From Theristus sp. LFF4_11 (taxonomy: Eukaryota; Nematoda; Chromadorea; Monhysterida; Xyalidae), in assembly GCA_030248135.1 (NCBI GenBank), contig JASANC010003160.1, positions 1 through 64,000 on the forward strand: a stretch of 64,000 nucleotides of DNA, in the 5' to 3' direction. The notes under the pieces are model-generated. The model was not told the DNA's origin. It made no database searches and saw nothing but the letters and a program-made list of their open reading frames with translations. The translations under genes and the position numbers were made by a program. Numbering within the stretch: the stretch's first letter is position 1; every line of letters starts with the position of its first letter. Below are positions 46,419 to 58,216 of the stretch, one piece after another.

Positions 46419-49400
46419 TCATATCTTCACGGGCATTTGCACGGACAACACCGTGAGCAGTGTAGCACCGACCCTAGTCCCAGAGCCGGGCTCGTAATGC
46501 TCGGGCGAGTTGCCGCGCGACCGCTGCGTTGCGTTGCGATTCAGCTTGGGCGGAGTCGTCGTCGACGGCTGCAGCATGGCCGGACTGAACCGCGGTGCCG
46601 CCGACTTTGATCGTGCGGTCGTGTGTGCACCTGCAGACAAAAGTTGAAACAGTTTGCAACACGATGACTTTGTTTTTGAATTAAGGGGCATTCATGATTC
46701 AGTATTTAGTGTCGCGTAGCTATATTTCAACACAGCTAAGCTTCACTAAATACTGCTTCATGAATGCCGCTTTATTATGCACGTGATGCTTTCCGTGCCG
46801 GTGTAGCGATGAGGGCAGCGTCTGTCTTGCACACACGTCAGTCAGCATGCATCACACGTAATGACACCAACCAATCAGCTGATTGCCTATAATTTTCGAG
46901 TTCGACTGTACCTGCACCAGTTCTACTCGTGCCCGGAAGGTCGCTTGTTGCGGCCGCTTTGCCGGGGCTCGCCTCAGCGATGCGGTGTGCGCCCAGTGCG
47001 TTGCTGGGCGCGCCACTGCTGGCGCACGGTGCGTCCGTGTTGTTGCCGCTGCTGCCAGCTGGCTGCGATGCGCCACTTTTACCCGCTTGTTCATCGTTTG
47101 CGCAGGCTCCGCCTCCGACAGCCGCTCGAGCACTGCCACCGGTGCTGGTCAGCCGGTTGGCGGTCGGTTTGCGACCGGCGGACGCCTTGCTGTAGGAGGG
47201 CGCGCCGTCCAGGCCCAGGTGATAGCCGGTGAGAATGCAGATCAACAGGAAGTAGATGAAGCGACGCCACATCCGCAGCACTTTCCAACTGCACGAACGT
47301 ACGGTTTTTTGTTGGAAAACTGCTCATGTGTTCAGCACACCAGCTCAGCTGATCCGGTCGCCTCAACGCATTCCGCCCATTAATAATCCACATGCAGATG
47401 CACATGTTCGTGCACTTATTGGTGCACTGCACAAACCCGCGTGCACCCGCGAGTCACATGCGCTTGAAGTTTCATAAACGAGTGCATCTGTGTTATGTTT
47501 TTTAAGGAAACTATTGTGGATTTATTCAAACGTGTCCGGACTAACGTGACGTCATTTTATTTAAAAACGCCCGTTTGTAAAAGTACAGGCACTAAAATTT
47601 CAGTTTGGTGTGACTGATTCGACATTCACCATTTGTTTACGGGAAGAAATCGGCTAAACGGATAGTCTGGTTTGCTGTGAACGACAAGCGCATGTTTTGT
47701 GGCACATGACGTCATTTCAGTGGAACACGTTTAAAAAATAGGCCATAGCAAATTGACCGGTGCACATGAATCGATAAGTGCACGAACATGTGCACGCACT
47801 TGTGCATTACTTTATGCCGCGTGTCGCATTACCGTTTCAGCCGCCGCATGCCAGTCGTCTGCTGCTGCGCCACCGTGTCCAACAGGGCGGTGCCGAACGT
47901 CACCAAGTACTCCGGCTTTAGACCGCGATTTGAGCCGAAGTGAAAATGCTGCTCTCCGAGATGCACCAACGGCCACCGGAGACCGTCACCATCGTTGCAC
48001 AGGTCCATGATCACCATTTCTAAAGTACAATCGAACACTCTAAATTATAAGCAATCAGCTGATCGGTTGGTGATCACGTGTGACATATTTTTTTCTGAAC
48101 AGGCATTGCTGTGGATGCGCAGTCTGTCCTGCACGGAAATCATGCATCACGTGATCGCCAACCAATCAGTTGATTGCCTATAATTTAGAGTTCGAGTGTT
48201 CAGTACACAAAAAAATTGTGGGTTCACTGATGCAGTGTGCAATATTTTTCTTGAAAACTGTCACTTTTTTTGTCGCAGAATCAGAATAATTCGCGAAAGA
48301 AGAACAAACGGCATGACAGTACAACATACAACGTAACCACATTCCAGGGGCAGTGTTTGATTTCCTCCAAATCCGATACAGTCGTTCTTCTTCATGTAAG
48401 TCAAAGTTTTGCATGCTTTGTGTTCTGCGAAAAAGTAGTGACGGAGGTGTAAACAAACAGACTTTACCAATCCAGCGCGCATCCCAAGCCAACCGCAGAA
48501 TTGATAAAGACTGTTTCAAAAACTTTTTTAATTGCTATAAACGGAACTGAACTGACCGATCGTGTCTTCGACAATCAACGCCTGACTGTTCACCCTGTAG
48601 TCGTTCAACGTTTGCTCTAAACTCGCATTCCTCAGGCCGAAAATCGCTTTCGCCTCCGGATGCTTTTCGAATAAAATCGCGAAACACTGCAGCCCAATTT
48701 GCTTCGACTCTCTCAGTGCCAGCCAATTCTTGCGTAACGTGCGAATCTCCCACGAGGTCAAGCCGACACCTGTTCCGATAAAGTAGGTTTGTCTAAGCCA
48801 TGCACTTATTCATGGAGCAAAAACGTCGCAGCTTCACGTGATAAAGTGACCCCTGCGCTTCAGCGCGCGCGAATCCATGGGCCGTTAAGGACAATTCTCG
48901 ACGTAGTATACAGTCCCTCTGAAAAATATATGCAACATGACGTAATGACCAATCAATCAGCGCTGAGAATTGCTCATGACCAACCAATTAGCGCTGAGAA
49001 TTGCCATGACCAACCAATCAGCTAGTTGCATATGTTAGCGAGATAGACTGTACAGTATGGCCGAATAAATAAGGCAGCCCGTCAAGGCGGGATCAGTCGC
49101 AGACTAGGAGTTGTCTTTTTCAAAAATGCCAACATAACTCCTAATCATGTGTTCAAGGGAGCAAGACTGAACATAATAACACGAAGAATCCGTTCGTCTG
49201 AAAAAACACGTCAAATTTGGCACACATGTTGGTTTCTGAACGTCTATTTTCGTTCATTCAAATTTCGCGGGAAAATGATGTTATCATTCCGTATGTATCC
49301 GGCACGTCACGTCACGGCACGTCATGTATGAATGCGTGTATAAACGAGCACGTGTTCTTACGATAACGTGACGTGCCGGATTGCTGTTTTTTGCTCCATG

Positions 49401-49587
49401 AATAAGTGACGTGCCGGGTAAGTTTTGTGTGCATGAATGTGCCTTGCCAGGCTTCACTCATACTCCACACAGACAGACCTGCAGAACTCGGCTGACCCAA
49501 GTTTCCGTGCCGATCGCGGGTAATTCGAAGTTGAGCCGGGTCGGGGCCTTTCCAGATGCTGGATAATGCGGTGAATACACGACCCAT
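46419..49587 (-). CDS. Globin with N-terminal extension and long low-complexity C-terminal tail; 5 exons
   Basis: A single globin fold binding haem, probably intracellular since no signal peptide is visible. Exons (high to low): 49587-49479, 48769-48557, 48019-47833, 47288-46912, 46630-46419; 1,098 bases, 365 aa, in phase. Helix A is TSWEIRTLRKNW; CD1 Phe is in PEAKAIFG; the distal E7 position appears to be Gln (NSQALIVEDTI); the proximal F8 His is in HLGEQHFHFG; helix G is YLVTFGTALLDTV; helix H is RMWRRFIYFLLICILTGYHL. Before the fold are about 36 residues starting MGRVFT, a fit to the MGxxxS/T myristoylation pattern. After it come about 180 residues rich in Gly, Ala, Ser and Thr. The intron 4 donor coincides with the end of a mariner-like MITE. 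An acceptor-like TTTCAG sits 6 bases before the ATG. Exon 5 may instead splice at 46473 to a further exon at 45874. Confidence 0.9.
46685..46771. mobile_element. Hairpin MITE family B in globin intron 4
   Basis: GGGCATTCATGATTCAGTAT to AAATACTGCTTCATGAATGC; sits directly beside the family A copy at 46775, so the intron is nearly all transposon. Confidence 0.85.
46775..46911. mobile_element. MITE family A copy in globin intron 4, abutting exon 4
   Basis: GCATGCATCACACGTAATG, CCAACCAATCAGCTGATTGC and terminal CGAGTTCGACTGTA. Read on the minus strand its terminal TACAG forms bases +2 to +6 of the GTACAG donor of globin exon 4. Confidence 0.75.
47508..47745. mobile_element. MITE family E, in globin intron 3
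   Basis: Ends CTATTGTGGATTTATTCAAA-CGTGTCC and its imperfect inverse ending ACACGTTTAAAAAATAGG, each followed inward by ATGACGTCAT-like sequence. Inner GGGAAGAAATCGGCTAAACG. An inverted copy lies at 62966-63197. Confidence 0.75.
48026..48201. mobile_element. MITE family A, complete copy in globin intron 2
   Basis: TACAATCGAACACTCTAAAT at one end and TTTAGAGTTCGAGTGTT at the other, with GGTGATCACGTG and CACGTGATCGCCAACCAATC inside. It begins within 10 bases of the globin exon 3 acceptor. Confidence 0.8.
48909..49053. mobile_element. MITE family A-like copy with internal tandem duplication
   Basis: Three near-copies of CCAA(C/T)CAATCAGCGCTGAGA-like units lie between outward sequences ending CTGTACAGT. 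Confidence 0.55.
49051..49292. mobile_element. Dispersed repeat family F, in globin intron 1
   Basis: GTACAGTATGGCCGAATAAA, ATCAGTCGCAGACTAGGAGT, TGTCTTTTTCAAAAA and TTCATTCAAATTTCGCG recur in order at 52359-52606. Confidence 0.6.
49297..49440. mobile_element. MITE family C-like copy, in globin intron 1
   Basis: Rich in GGCACGTCACG and GTGACGTGCCGG arms around a short loop; a relative of the family with a different centre. Confidence 0.45.
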
Positions 49588-52358
49588 TCTGGTCTGAAAC
49601 AAACTATGACCACATGAAAGCATTAGAGGAACGTTTGTGCAGTCTGTTTTTTTACATGACACCTTTTACAGAGCCCGTGAAAGAAGAACGAACGGAATCG
49701 AGATTTGAAAAAAAATGTATTTGATTCCCATCAAATCTGATTCCTGATCATTCTTCTTTTGTTTTAAAGTCGCGCGAGCTCTGTGAAAATCAAATTCCTG
49801 TTGAAACAATATTGCTCGTTTTAGCGATTTGAACTTTGAAGTAGCATTTTTCAATGAGGAGTAAAACTACACCATGGTTGCCACACACACCACCAGTATA
49901 TATGAAAAGTCAATCGCTCAAAAACAACACTTATGATCACCGCAAAGTTTCCTTTGGTCTAACTAAACCCATTAATTTGAAAAAAGCATTTGCAGCAACA
50001 TTGGTCAACGTTTTACTACAATTGTGAATTACAATCCAAACCTGCATAGCAAACACTGCACAATATTTAGGCTGTCAGTCTTCCCAGCTACACCCCGGCT
50101 ACCAGGAACTGCAGTTTGGTCTTATGGAGTAATATTTTTCAAATTCAAATGGCGGAAACTGCCGTGTGAGCAGAAGCGCGAGCAAAAACAGGAAATTCAC
50201 GAAAATCTGTTCATGATTACACGCTATGCAAATGGGCGAAAGCGTAAATTTAGGTTTTTAAGAAAGCCGCTTTTATAGCGCTATTTGGCGCAAGATTTTA
50301 CTTAAAGCCATATTTTTTTCAGTGGCGTTTCTTGCAGTATTTTCACACAGCCGAAAAATCTCGGAATGCCAAAAACTGGTTCGATGAAACTGGCTGGAAC
50401 AAAAAACAGAAACAGAAACACATTTTTATGCACGTGGGTGCACTGCCCACCAAAGGAACAACATTTAGAAAATCAGAGATAAACGACCGAAGAAAAACGG
50501 CATTTTTTCCTGAGATTGATCTGTTTTCTCAAATACCACACAAGTTTTGTTTTCTTTCAGTCGAATGGCAAGCTGCATGCAATTGCGCCAAAAAAGCAAG
50601 AAAACGTTAAAGTTCACGTAATTCCGAGCACACCAGCTACGGTATAGGTAACTACCGTACTGTGTTTTTTTTCACCAGCTGTCGTTAAAACTTGGCAAAT
50701 TTGTCAAAACACGCTCCAGAAAGAACTCAAAGGCGACGTGCAATAAATCACAGTTTCTGACCCTGGAACTTCGGGTTTATCTGCTGTAGTCTGATTGTGT
50801 TTTTATTTTTTCCCTTTTCTGGGTCTGATCTTGCGTGATCGAGATCGTGTCGAGACCAGAAATGGTAATAGATATTGTAAAAAGGTGGCTGTTGAAATTT
50901 TGTGATTGCATTCTGTTCTGAAGAAACAACAAACTAACGTGCCTTTTCAGTTTGATACAACGAATAAAATGAAACTGGACTGAACACTGAACCCGTTTTT
51001 ATTTCCGTGCATTTTTCCCCATTTTGCATTTGGCTAACATTTGGTAAGCTGCCTTGCGTGCAAGCACAGGTCTACAAAACTGAAATGCACTGCAAAAAGC
51101 AAAAAACGACGAACTGTGTGAGCCAAAAAGACATGATGTGTGACATTGTATAGATAAATAGAGTGAGTTAGTGCGTTATTTTGAAAACAAAAAAGTTCTT
51201 TGTTGAAAACTCACCAAAAAGGCTGGTTCAAAAATCAACAAAAGTGCTCCAGTGACCACAAAAAAACATTATTTTTGTTTACCACAAGCGGTTATGATAC
51301 ATGAAGGATCAATCGACAATTATGATCAAAATATGGCAGGTTCATTCCGGAAGAAAAGATCAATTTTATGAAACAGCTTCAAAACAGATAGAATAGAATG
51401 CACGTTGTTGCCGTTTGGTTAAAACTGACCAAAACGATGCATCTTATTTGCCGTTGTTTTGTTCGTGCTAAACTTTCCGCAAAAAAATCCAAAGCTTTTT
51501 CTGTCTGCAACTGTTGCGCGCATGACTCCCACGGGGCTCAATTTTCGACCTACCAGTTTTTCATCTCGGCTGGATTTTCCAGCTCATCAGAGAGCAAACG
51601 AAAAGTTGTCCCGTAGATATATTTTTTATCATTTACACCATTTTCAGACATTCTCTGGGATTAAATTGGTTTGGTTTCATACGGGTGTCTGTCGTCGGAT
51701 ATGAAATGAGATGGTTTAAAAAAAGAATGGCGTTACAATTTAAAAGTGCATGGGCTCTTTTTGAGTGGGTCCCGTGTGTGACTGAAAGCAGCCATGTACA
51801 GTACATTGTATATTTCCTTAAACTTGTCATTTTCACAAGAATACAGAGCCCACGAAACTTTGAATTAAAAGAGATGAGTTAGCGGGGAATCGTGTTTGAT
51901 CGGGTAACCCAAAGAATCGTTTTGTGGCGAAATACTGTATGTTTTCACATTTTTCTATCAGAAAATACTTATTTTTGTAAATCAGTTATTTTTTGCTGCG
52001 GCCAAAATGGCCGTTGTCAGCCAATCAGTGAACTGTTCTGAATAACTGAATGGATTTCAACAGTGAACTGGCCACCTCAGTAACAAGCACTATCACACAT
52101 TCACATATCTCGTGGGAATATGAACAAAAACGCGGCTGAAAAAACCACAGGCATCATTTTAGGGCAAAATGAAAAAAAGGCTTGAGCTTTTGTGTTTGCT
52201 GTGTCGTTATTCCGTCTGGAGCGCTAGAGAAACGCAAATTGAATTTGCGTGTGAAAGCTTTCAAAATCTGTAGCGGCTTTGAAACCGGTCCCAGGACTCA
52301 TCTCGTGAGAGATTAGCTGTGGCTAACGTACGGGATTCCTTGCAGCTGGAACGATCTG
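49588..52358. other. Intergenic upstream of the globin gene, no gene recognised
   Basis: AT-rich, only short chance frames. It should contain the globin promoter, but no specific motif was identified. Confidence 0.45.
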
Positions 52359-52606
52359 TAGTACAGTGTGGCTAAATAAATCCGGCAGTCGTTGCCATCT
52401 CAATCAAGGAGTCGAGATTAATCGCAGACTGGAAATTGTCTTTCTCAAAAAAAACAGAATATTTACCAGTCGTACGTGCAATGGACCAAGTACGAACAGA
52501 ATGCCGCAAACAAAGTTAATCAATTTGAAAAAAAAACACGACGTATTTGAAAATTAACTGGCTTTCTGGGCGCCTGCTTGCTTTCATTCAAATTTCGCGC
52601 GCGCTT
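52359..52606. mobile_element. Dispersed repeat family F, second copy
   Basis: GTACAGTGTGGCTAAATAAA, ATTAATCGCAGACTGGAAAT, TGTCTTTCTCAAAAA and TTCATTCAAATTTCGCG; diverged relative of 49051-49292. Confidence 0.6.
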
Positions 52607-52934
52607 CTCACACCCGGAGAAAAAGGCCATGTTTACTCGGCTACACCGCATGCCACCCACACCGCACGGTACACCGCTTCGAAAATGCGGGCTTTTTGAA
52701 CGGTGGTACACGTTTGTGACGAGTCCGCAATAAAGCATGATGGGTATTCTTTAATGAAAAGTGTGAAAAGAAACTGGAAAGATGAGAACTTTATAATGCG
52801 ACGAAAGCACTAATTGGTTCTGGAAAGCGCCATTAGAAGCTTTCGCATCGGCTCAGTCTGATTCAGCGGACACACGCTGTAAAATAATGCGATGCGTTCT
52901 AATAAAAGGCTGATTTTTTTCAACCGTTGAAAAA

Positions 52935-52968
52935 AGTGTGTGTGTGTGAGGGAGAGAGAGAGAGAGAA
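52935..52968. repeat. (GT)n/(GA)n compound microsatellite
   Basis: GTGTGTGTGTGAGGGAGAGA followed by more GA units. Confidence 0.85.
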
Positions 52969-53902
52969 AGTGCTGACGCCTTTGAGCATTGGAGAATTCG
53001 CAGCGATACAAACAAGCCGAACCTACTCATTGTCTACCGTTTGTTTTTATCACGTTAATGCTTGAACGACCAATCAGCGTACCCAGTTCAATTAACGTCC
53101 ATATCACCAGAAATTCTTCAAGGGCGCGACATAATGAAATTTTCAATCATGAGACCTTTTCACTGCAACGTTATTTAGGCGGGGATTTTATCTGGGAATG
53201 GAAAGCAGCTTCATATATGACGCATACTACCGAACACTCAGTTTATAGTTCTTGAAAAGGTCAGGGCGCAGCTAAGACATGGCTGCGCGGGCACGACCTG
53301 CGAAGGTTGATTGATAATTGTAAACAAAGAACTGCACATGAATAAGAAATTTTGCGCACTTACTTCCATATTGCACTTTATTGCTGTTGCTGATGCAAAA
53401 CTTATTCGCAAAAACAAGTTTGCATATTTTACATTGCATTAGATTTATGAGGACCAACCAACAGTATTGAAATGAGAAAACCATATGTGATTTGAAATGC
53501 AAAATGCTGGGACTGATAGATGGGAAGTTCTATCAGGGTTTTTGATCTAAATAAGCGGTGGGCATTTGTAAAACAATGGTTAGTTAGCTATAGCACCAGC
53601 AGACAAGCAACATATTTCTGCCACCGCATTGCGCTTCCCATTCAATTCAAAGTTCGCTTATAGCAAAAAAATGCGATATATTTTTTTCTTGTCACGATCA
53701 AGCAAAACCAAGAGAAACAGAAACTGAAACTTGCGACACAATCACTGTATTTTCTGATGCATTTTCAATGGCTTGCAGTTATAATATTCATATGAAAACT
53801 TTACGTATGTGTGTATGTCGATAAAACACAAAAACCGACAGATCTTACGCATGCGTCTGCTTTTTCTTTCAGCGTTTGCTGCACGGCTTAGGTATGTAGG
53901 AT

Positions 53903-54122
53903 CTTTTATTTTGGTCCCGAGACTCAATGTGCGCATAGATAGGCAAACAGTTTCACGCATGACGCGGAAATTCAAAATTGGCAAAGTGATCCGAGTCCCC
54001 TAAATAGTGCCAAATTTACTTAGGTGGTTTTGAATTGCCGCATAAAGGTTAAAGGTTGCTTGAAACTAGTTTCCTTTCTACGTCTGCGCACTCATTCAGT
54101 CGCAGAAACAAAAAAAATTGAT
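53903..54122. mobile_element. MITE family D, best-preserved copy
   Basis: TTGGTCCCGAGACTCAATG at one end and CAGTCGCAGAAACAAA at the other, with ATCCGAGTCCCCTAAATAGT in the middle. About 220 bp. Confidence 0.75.
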
Positions 54123-54269
54123 AATATACAGTGTATGCTAAGAACTTTTGACGAAAAAGCAAAAAAGGCTACAGACTGAAAAACTGGGTCTAACGCTAAC
54201 CCATAAAAAGCATCTCAGCCATCCAGCCAGCAAACGAAAACAATTGCCACAAAAACAACATCACTGACC

Positions 54270-54535
54270 TTCAAAATTGACACGAGCACATTTTCGTTAG
54301 GCTGGTGATGGTAATGGTTCAGTCGTTTGTAAGAATAATTGGAAAATTTCAAATTGAGCCGAAAATATCGATTGTTATTTTTAAAGAATCTGTGATCTGT
54401 GTCGTTGATGACGTCGAAATCAAGCGAAGATGTGTCAGAGAGATCAGTTTTGGAGTCTTTGGTATTATCAGTGGTGAACCGGAGTGGGCTGTAACCGTTC
54501 ACCACTCGATTGTAGGTGTCCATTATGTGATTCAT
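54270..54535 (-). CDS. Isolated open frame, possible first exon of an unrecognised gene
   Basis: The minus strand frame starts MNHIMDTYNRVVNGYSPLRF, is rich in Asn, Asp and Tyr, and runs 89 codons to a good donor AAG|GTCAGT. No matching downstream exon was found and codon use is AT-rich. Weakly supported. Confidence 0.2.
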
Positions 54536-56839
54536 TTATAGGCGCAGTTGTTAGTGAATCAATCCGTGAGTATGTTATGCAATTAGTACATATTTAGCAG
54601 GACTGCATGTCATTCAAGGCGTCAACATGATATGTGTCTTCTGGAAATTTCAAAACTTTGACTAATAACGGAAACTTTTTGATACGCTGACCGCTTAATA
54701 TTTGTGGGGGAAATTGGCTTGATCGTTTTTTTTTCTTTTTCTGCAAATAAAGAGGTGCCAATTAAAAAGGGCGGTGGTGACGCAGCCGCAAGCCAGTTAC
54801 TGGAGGCCCCTACAGTGTATTACCACCATCAAGCGGATATCAGTCAAGGTTTATGGGTTTAGCATTTAGCATGTTTGTGAAAAGGTGACAATCAAATAAG
54901 TCCCAACCACAACTTTGTGAATTTTGTGAATTTATCAGTTTTGCACACTGAAAGGAAAGTGTGAATGACAAAATCCTATTTCCTGTTTATGAGCGGCGAG
55001 TTTTTGACCACGATACACATTAAATATGACGGAATACTGATTGAAATTGCCTTCTTTCATCAAGCATTTACAGAATGCAATTCCTGGAAACCTGACAAAT
55101 CAATTAATTGCGAACGCAAACAAGCAACAGCCCTCGCATTTGTTGATGATTGAAAAATTAACGAAATGTAGCACGAGCATAAGTCAGCTATCTATATTTG
55201 TTGGTTTAAAAGCACACGCCTTTTGTGTGGAGTGGGTTAGTACTCTGAAACTTTCGCCAAAAGTCGCCTTTTTACGCCGTATGCGCTTAAATAATGCACA
55301 GGGTCAGGTCAGGACTGAACGACACGCACCCAAATAGGTTTTACTCAAATGGGCTTGTTCTTTAACCATTTTGAAAAGCACACGCGCAGGAACAGGGTGA
55401 GTGTGCTGGTTTTCTGAAGCACTTCAAGTTCATGTTCAATTTCAACAATGACTTCAGTTCTAACCTGAATGGTCATGTGACAGCGCAAGGAATGCACACG
55501 ATAAATTCTTGCAGTGTGTCTTCAGCTCGAATTTATCAAATATGGTTCGTATTTCACCTCTCTACATGAGTCGTGTTTCTTGTTGCAATGTCTATATCGT
55601 TAAAGATTTTTTCGCCGCACCCTGTAAACGCAACTGTATCATTCGCTTACATGCCAAGCATTTACATTTGTCACACGTCAAAAAGTTTCCAGTTCGCGAC
55701 TTTTCTTTTTTTTTGTTGACGATATGCCAACCATTGGGCTATTGAGGGCAGAGTGAGACTCATACGAAGAAGTTTATTGACAGAAAGTGCAGACAACGCA
55801 AACATGTTTCTGAGCCCACAAATCCAAACTTTAGCAAATCGGGGAACAGTAACTGGCATATTCATGCAACGAATCAACAGAAAGAAAAAATTATGCCGCC
55901 AACTCATGGCTGAAAATTCCTCATAGCGCAAACAAATGGAGATGCACATTAGCAGTATTTCGTTTTCTCATTTCAGCACCTGCCCTGCCACAATATATGG
56001 CGAAACTGTGAGAACGAGACGAGCTTGTTTGCGCGCGCGCGTCCCGCATGTGGCAGCAGTGTTCATTTGTCGCCGCGGTGTCAATACAAGATTGCAAGCG
56101 AACTATCGTATGATGCACAAACAATCACAAACGTACAGTCGTTTCGACGCTGGCACGTGACGCATGATGCGGTTATTCGGTTAGACATTTCTCCGATCGG
56201 CAACAGCGCATAAGTCCGCATTTTAAAGCATATCCAAAGTGTTGTGCAGATCAGAATACATAATAACGGGAAAAGCACCTTATAACATGCGTGAAACTTG
56301 TGCGCGAAAGCGCGTGTGTGTGTGCAGGTTTTTGCCAGTCTCGCTTTTTTTGCCGGTCGAAGAGAAAAAAATAATGCTGAAAAGTGCCACTTGATAATCA
56401 GAAAACAAAGTAGGAACGACACGAACGAACCAGGAACACCGAGGTTCAGGCTGACAAGCAGTGAACGCTGTGGCAAGTGTGGTAACACACTACGTTCTGG
56501 TGGGTATCATGCTTAAGACAACAAGAGACAGCAATAAAGCACAGTTCTGAAGAGCAATTTTGTAACGGACGCCACTGGGAAAAGGAAACTTTTTTCAATC
56601 GGTTTTAAACAAAAAAGAGATGTTTTGAGGCACACGTGGTAAAAGAATGCCACTTTTGTTTACCACGTCCATGAATCGTAGTTTTTATTGCCTATGCAAA
56701 ACAAGAAAAAAAACAGAAAACATAACTAACTGCGCTCAAGCACGCAAGATCATACTTTTCAGCACGAAATAATCATTTGGACTTTCCTTAGGACGCTGAA
56801 ACGAAATAATCTCTTTTTTCTGTGAATATACGTGTATCG

Positions 56840-57125
56840 GAGCGAAAGTCTTGCAAGTTCATGTGCATATGTGATTTCCTTATTATTATTTTTCGGAGCG
56901 GTCGCGATGTGTATATGGGGTGATTGACGATTCCACTGAAACGTGGTAAATCGGTTGTTGTCACACGTACCATGAAATCTCTTTTTATGCCATGTTCAAA
57001 AAGACCATACAGTGGTCGAACGGTTTCATAATGCTGTTGCTTGTTCAGTTTCAAGGAAAAAACACCCCCTTTGTATTGGCTGTCGGGCAAATCTATTATG
57101 CTAAAATCAATTTCCAAAACCAAAC
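56840..57125 (-). CDS. Isolated open frame, possible exon of an unrecognised gene
   Basis: The minus strand has an acceptor TTTCTCAG, then an open frame of about 110 codons (LVLEIDFSIIDLPDSQYKGG; DFMVRVTTTDLPRFSG). A GTATAT that could be a donor follows at about 56840. Composition looks protein-like rather than repeat-derived, but it is AT-rich, unlike the other exons here, and no partner exon or family was identified. Confidence 0.22.
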
Positions 57126-58047
57126 CTGAGAAAGTCTCTTGTGCTGTAGCAAAAAAAGTTGAAAACGTACCACCACCTTTACCGCGGTCTCATTTCTGGT
57201 GATGGCCACAAAGCACGCGATATTCAAGTATAGATTTTCCGAAGATTTTCATTATTAGCCGAAAATATACTGTTTCCTCCCGCGGTCAGTGTTTTGTTAT
57301 TTATTACGAAGTTTCGATCATTTCTTCACTGTTTTCCGTTGGGCAGCGTTTATAATCAAAAATAACTTTGAAAATACAGTCCTAACAGAGCTTGAATTCA
57401 AAAACCTAGATAATATCCATCAAGACTCAAAACTAAGGAAAGGTGTGTTTGTGATGTTTTCTGAACTTTTGACGCAAATTTCAACCATAAATCATAGTTA
57501 CGCGTGAGCGGCTAACACATTTGAAGATATAATGTGCGCCAATATTTCACTTCACCAGCATTCAGAAACACTTTTTTTGTCTAAAAAATCGTTCAGTAAT
57601 CGGCTGCGCACATGTGCCATCTGCAATAGTGCGACGGGTTTTTCAACATTTCTCTACAGAAAAAAAATAAATCATAAATAATAAATCAAGACCTTTTTAA
57701 AGTAGTATCTGATGAAATCTGGCGAAAAAACGCCGCCGCCACCAAAGAAAACAGATATGTACGATTCACCGGTACATATTATCAGCATAATTTTCTCAAT
57801 TTTTCACACCAAAAATAAGTGAGTGAGAAATAAGTGCTGAAGTGAAACTGCCTCAGAAACACGACAAAATACTGTCACATACAGACACATGAAATCACTC
57901 GTGTACCGAACCATTGAACGCGGTCTCCTAGCCGTACCGAAACACGCGTCCACGGTCCCGCGATCTTCGGTAACGAACGAACGGACGAACTGTGATTGCG
58001 GCGATGTTTTTTTCGCCAGGCTAACCCATAAAAGCTCACAGAAGAGA

Positions 58048-58142
58048 GTTTTCTCTGTCGAATTGCCGCATCGAACATGAAACGATATTTACGTCTGCAA
58101 ATGCATTGAGTCGCAGAACCAAAGGAAAAGACGATAGTAATT
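58048..58142. mobile_element. MITE family D, fragment
   Basis: GAATTGCCGCATCGAACATG followed by TTTACGTCTGCAAATGCATT and GAGTCGCAGAACCAAA match one half of the family. Confidence 0.55.
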
Positions 58143-58210
58143 CGGTTTTGCACGTGCGAACGGCTTTATGATACGCTTGAAAAACCGAGACGACTTCCAA
58201 GCACGAAAAC

Positions 58211-58216
58211 TTTATT
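58211..58216 (-). terminator. Possible polyadenylation signal of the small membrane-protein gene
   Basis: The plus strand reads TTTATT, so the minus strand has AATAAA, about 160 bases downstream of the TGA of the three-exon gene. Confidence 0.35.

Larger units (their letters stand above)
52607..58047. other. Long region without a confident gene
   Basis: Contains one family D element and two isolated minus-strand frames (54270-54535 and 56840-57125) listed separately. Otherwise AT-rich, with no recognised domain on either strand. Confidence 0.45.

Noticed and set aside
54305..54541. 78-codon plus-strand frame
   Set aside because: Antisense to a slightly better minus-strand frame and without acceptor, donor or domain.
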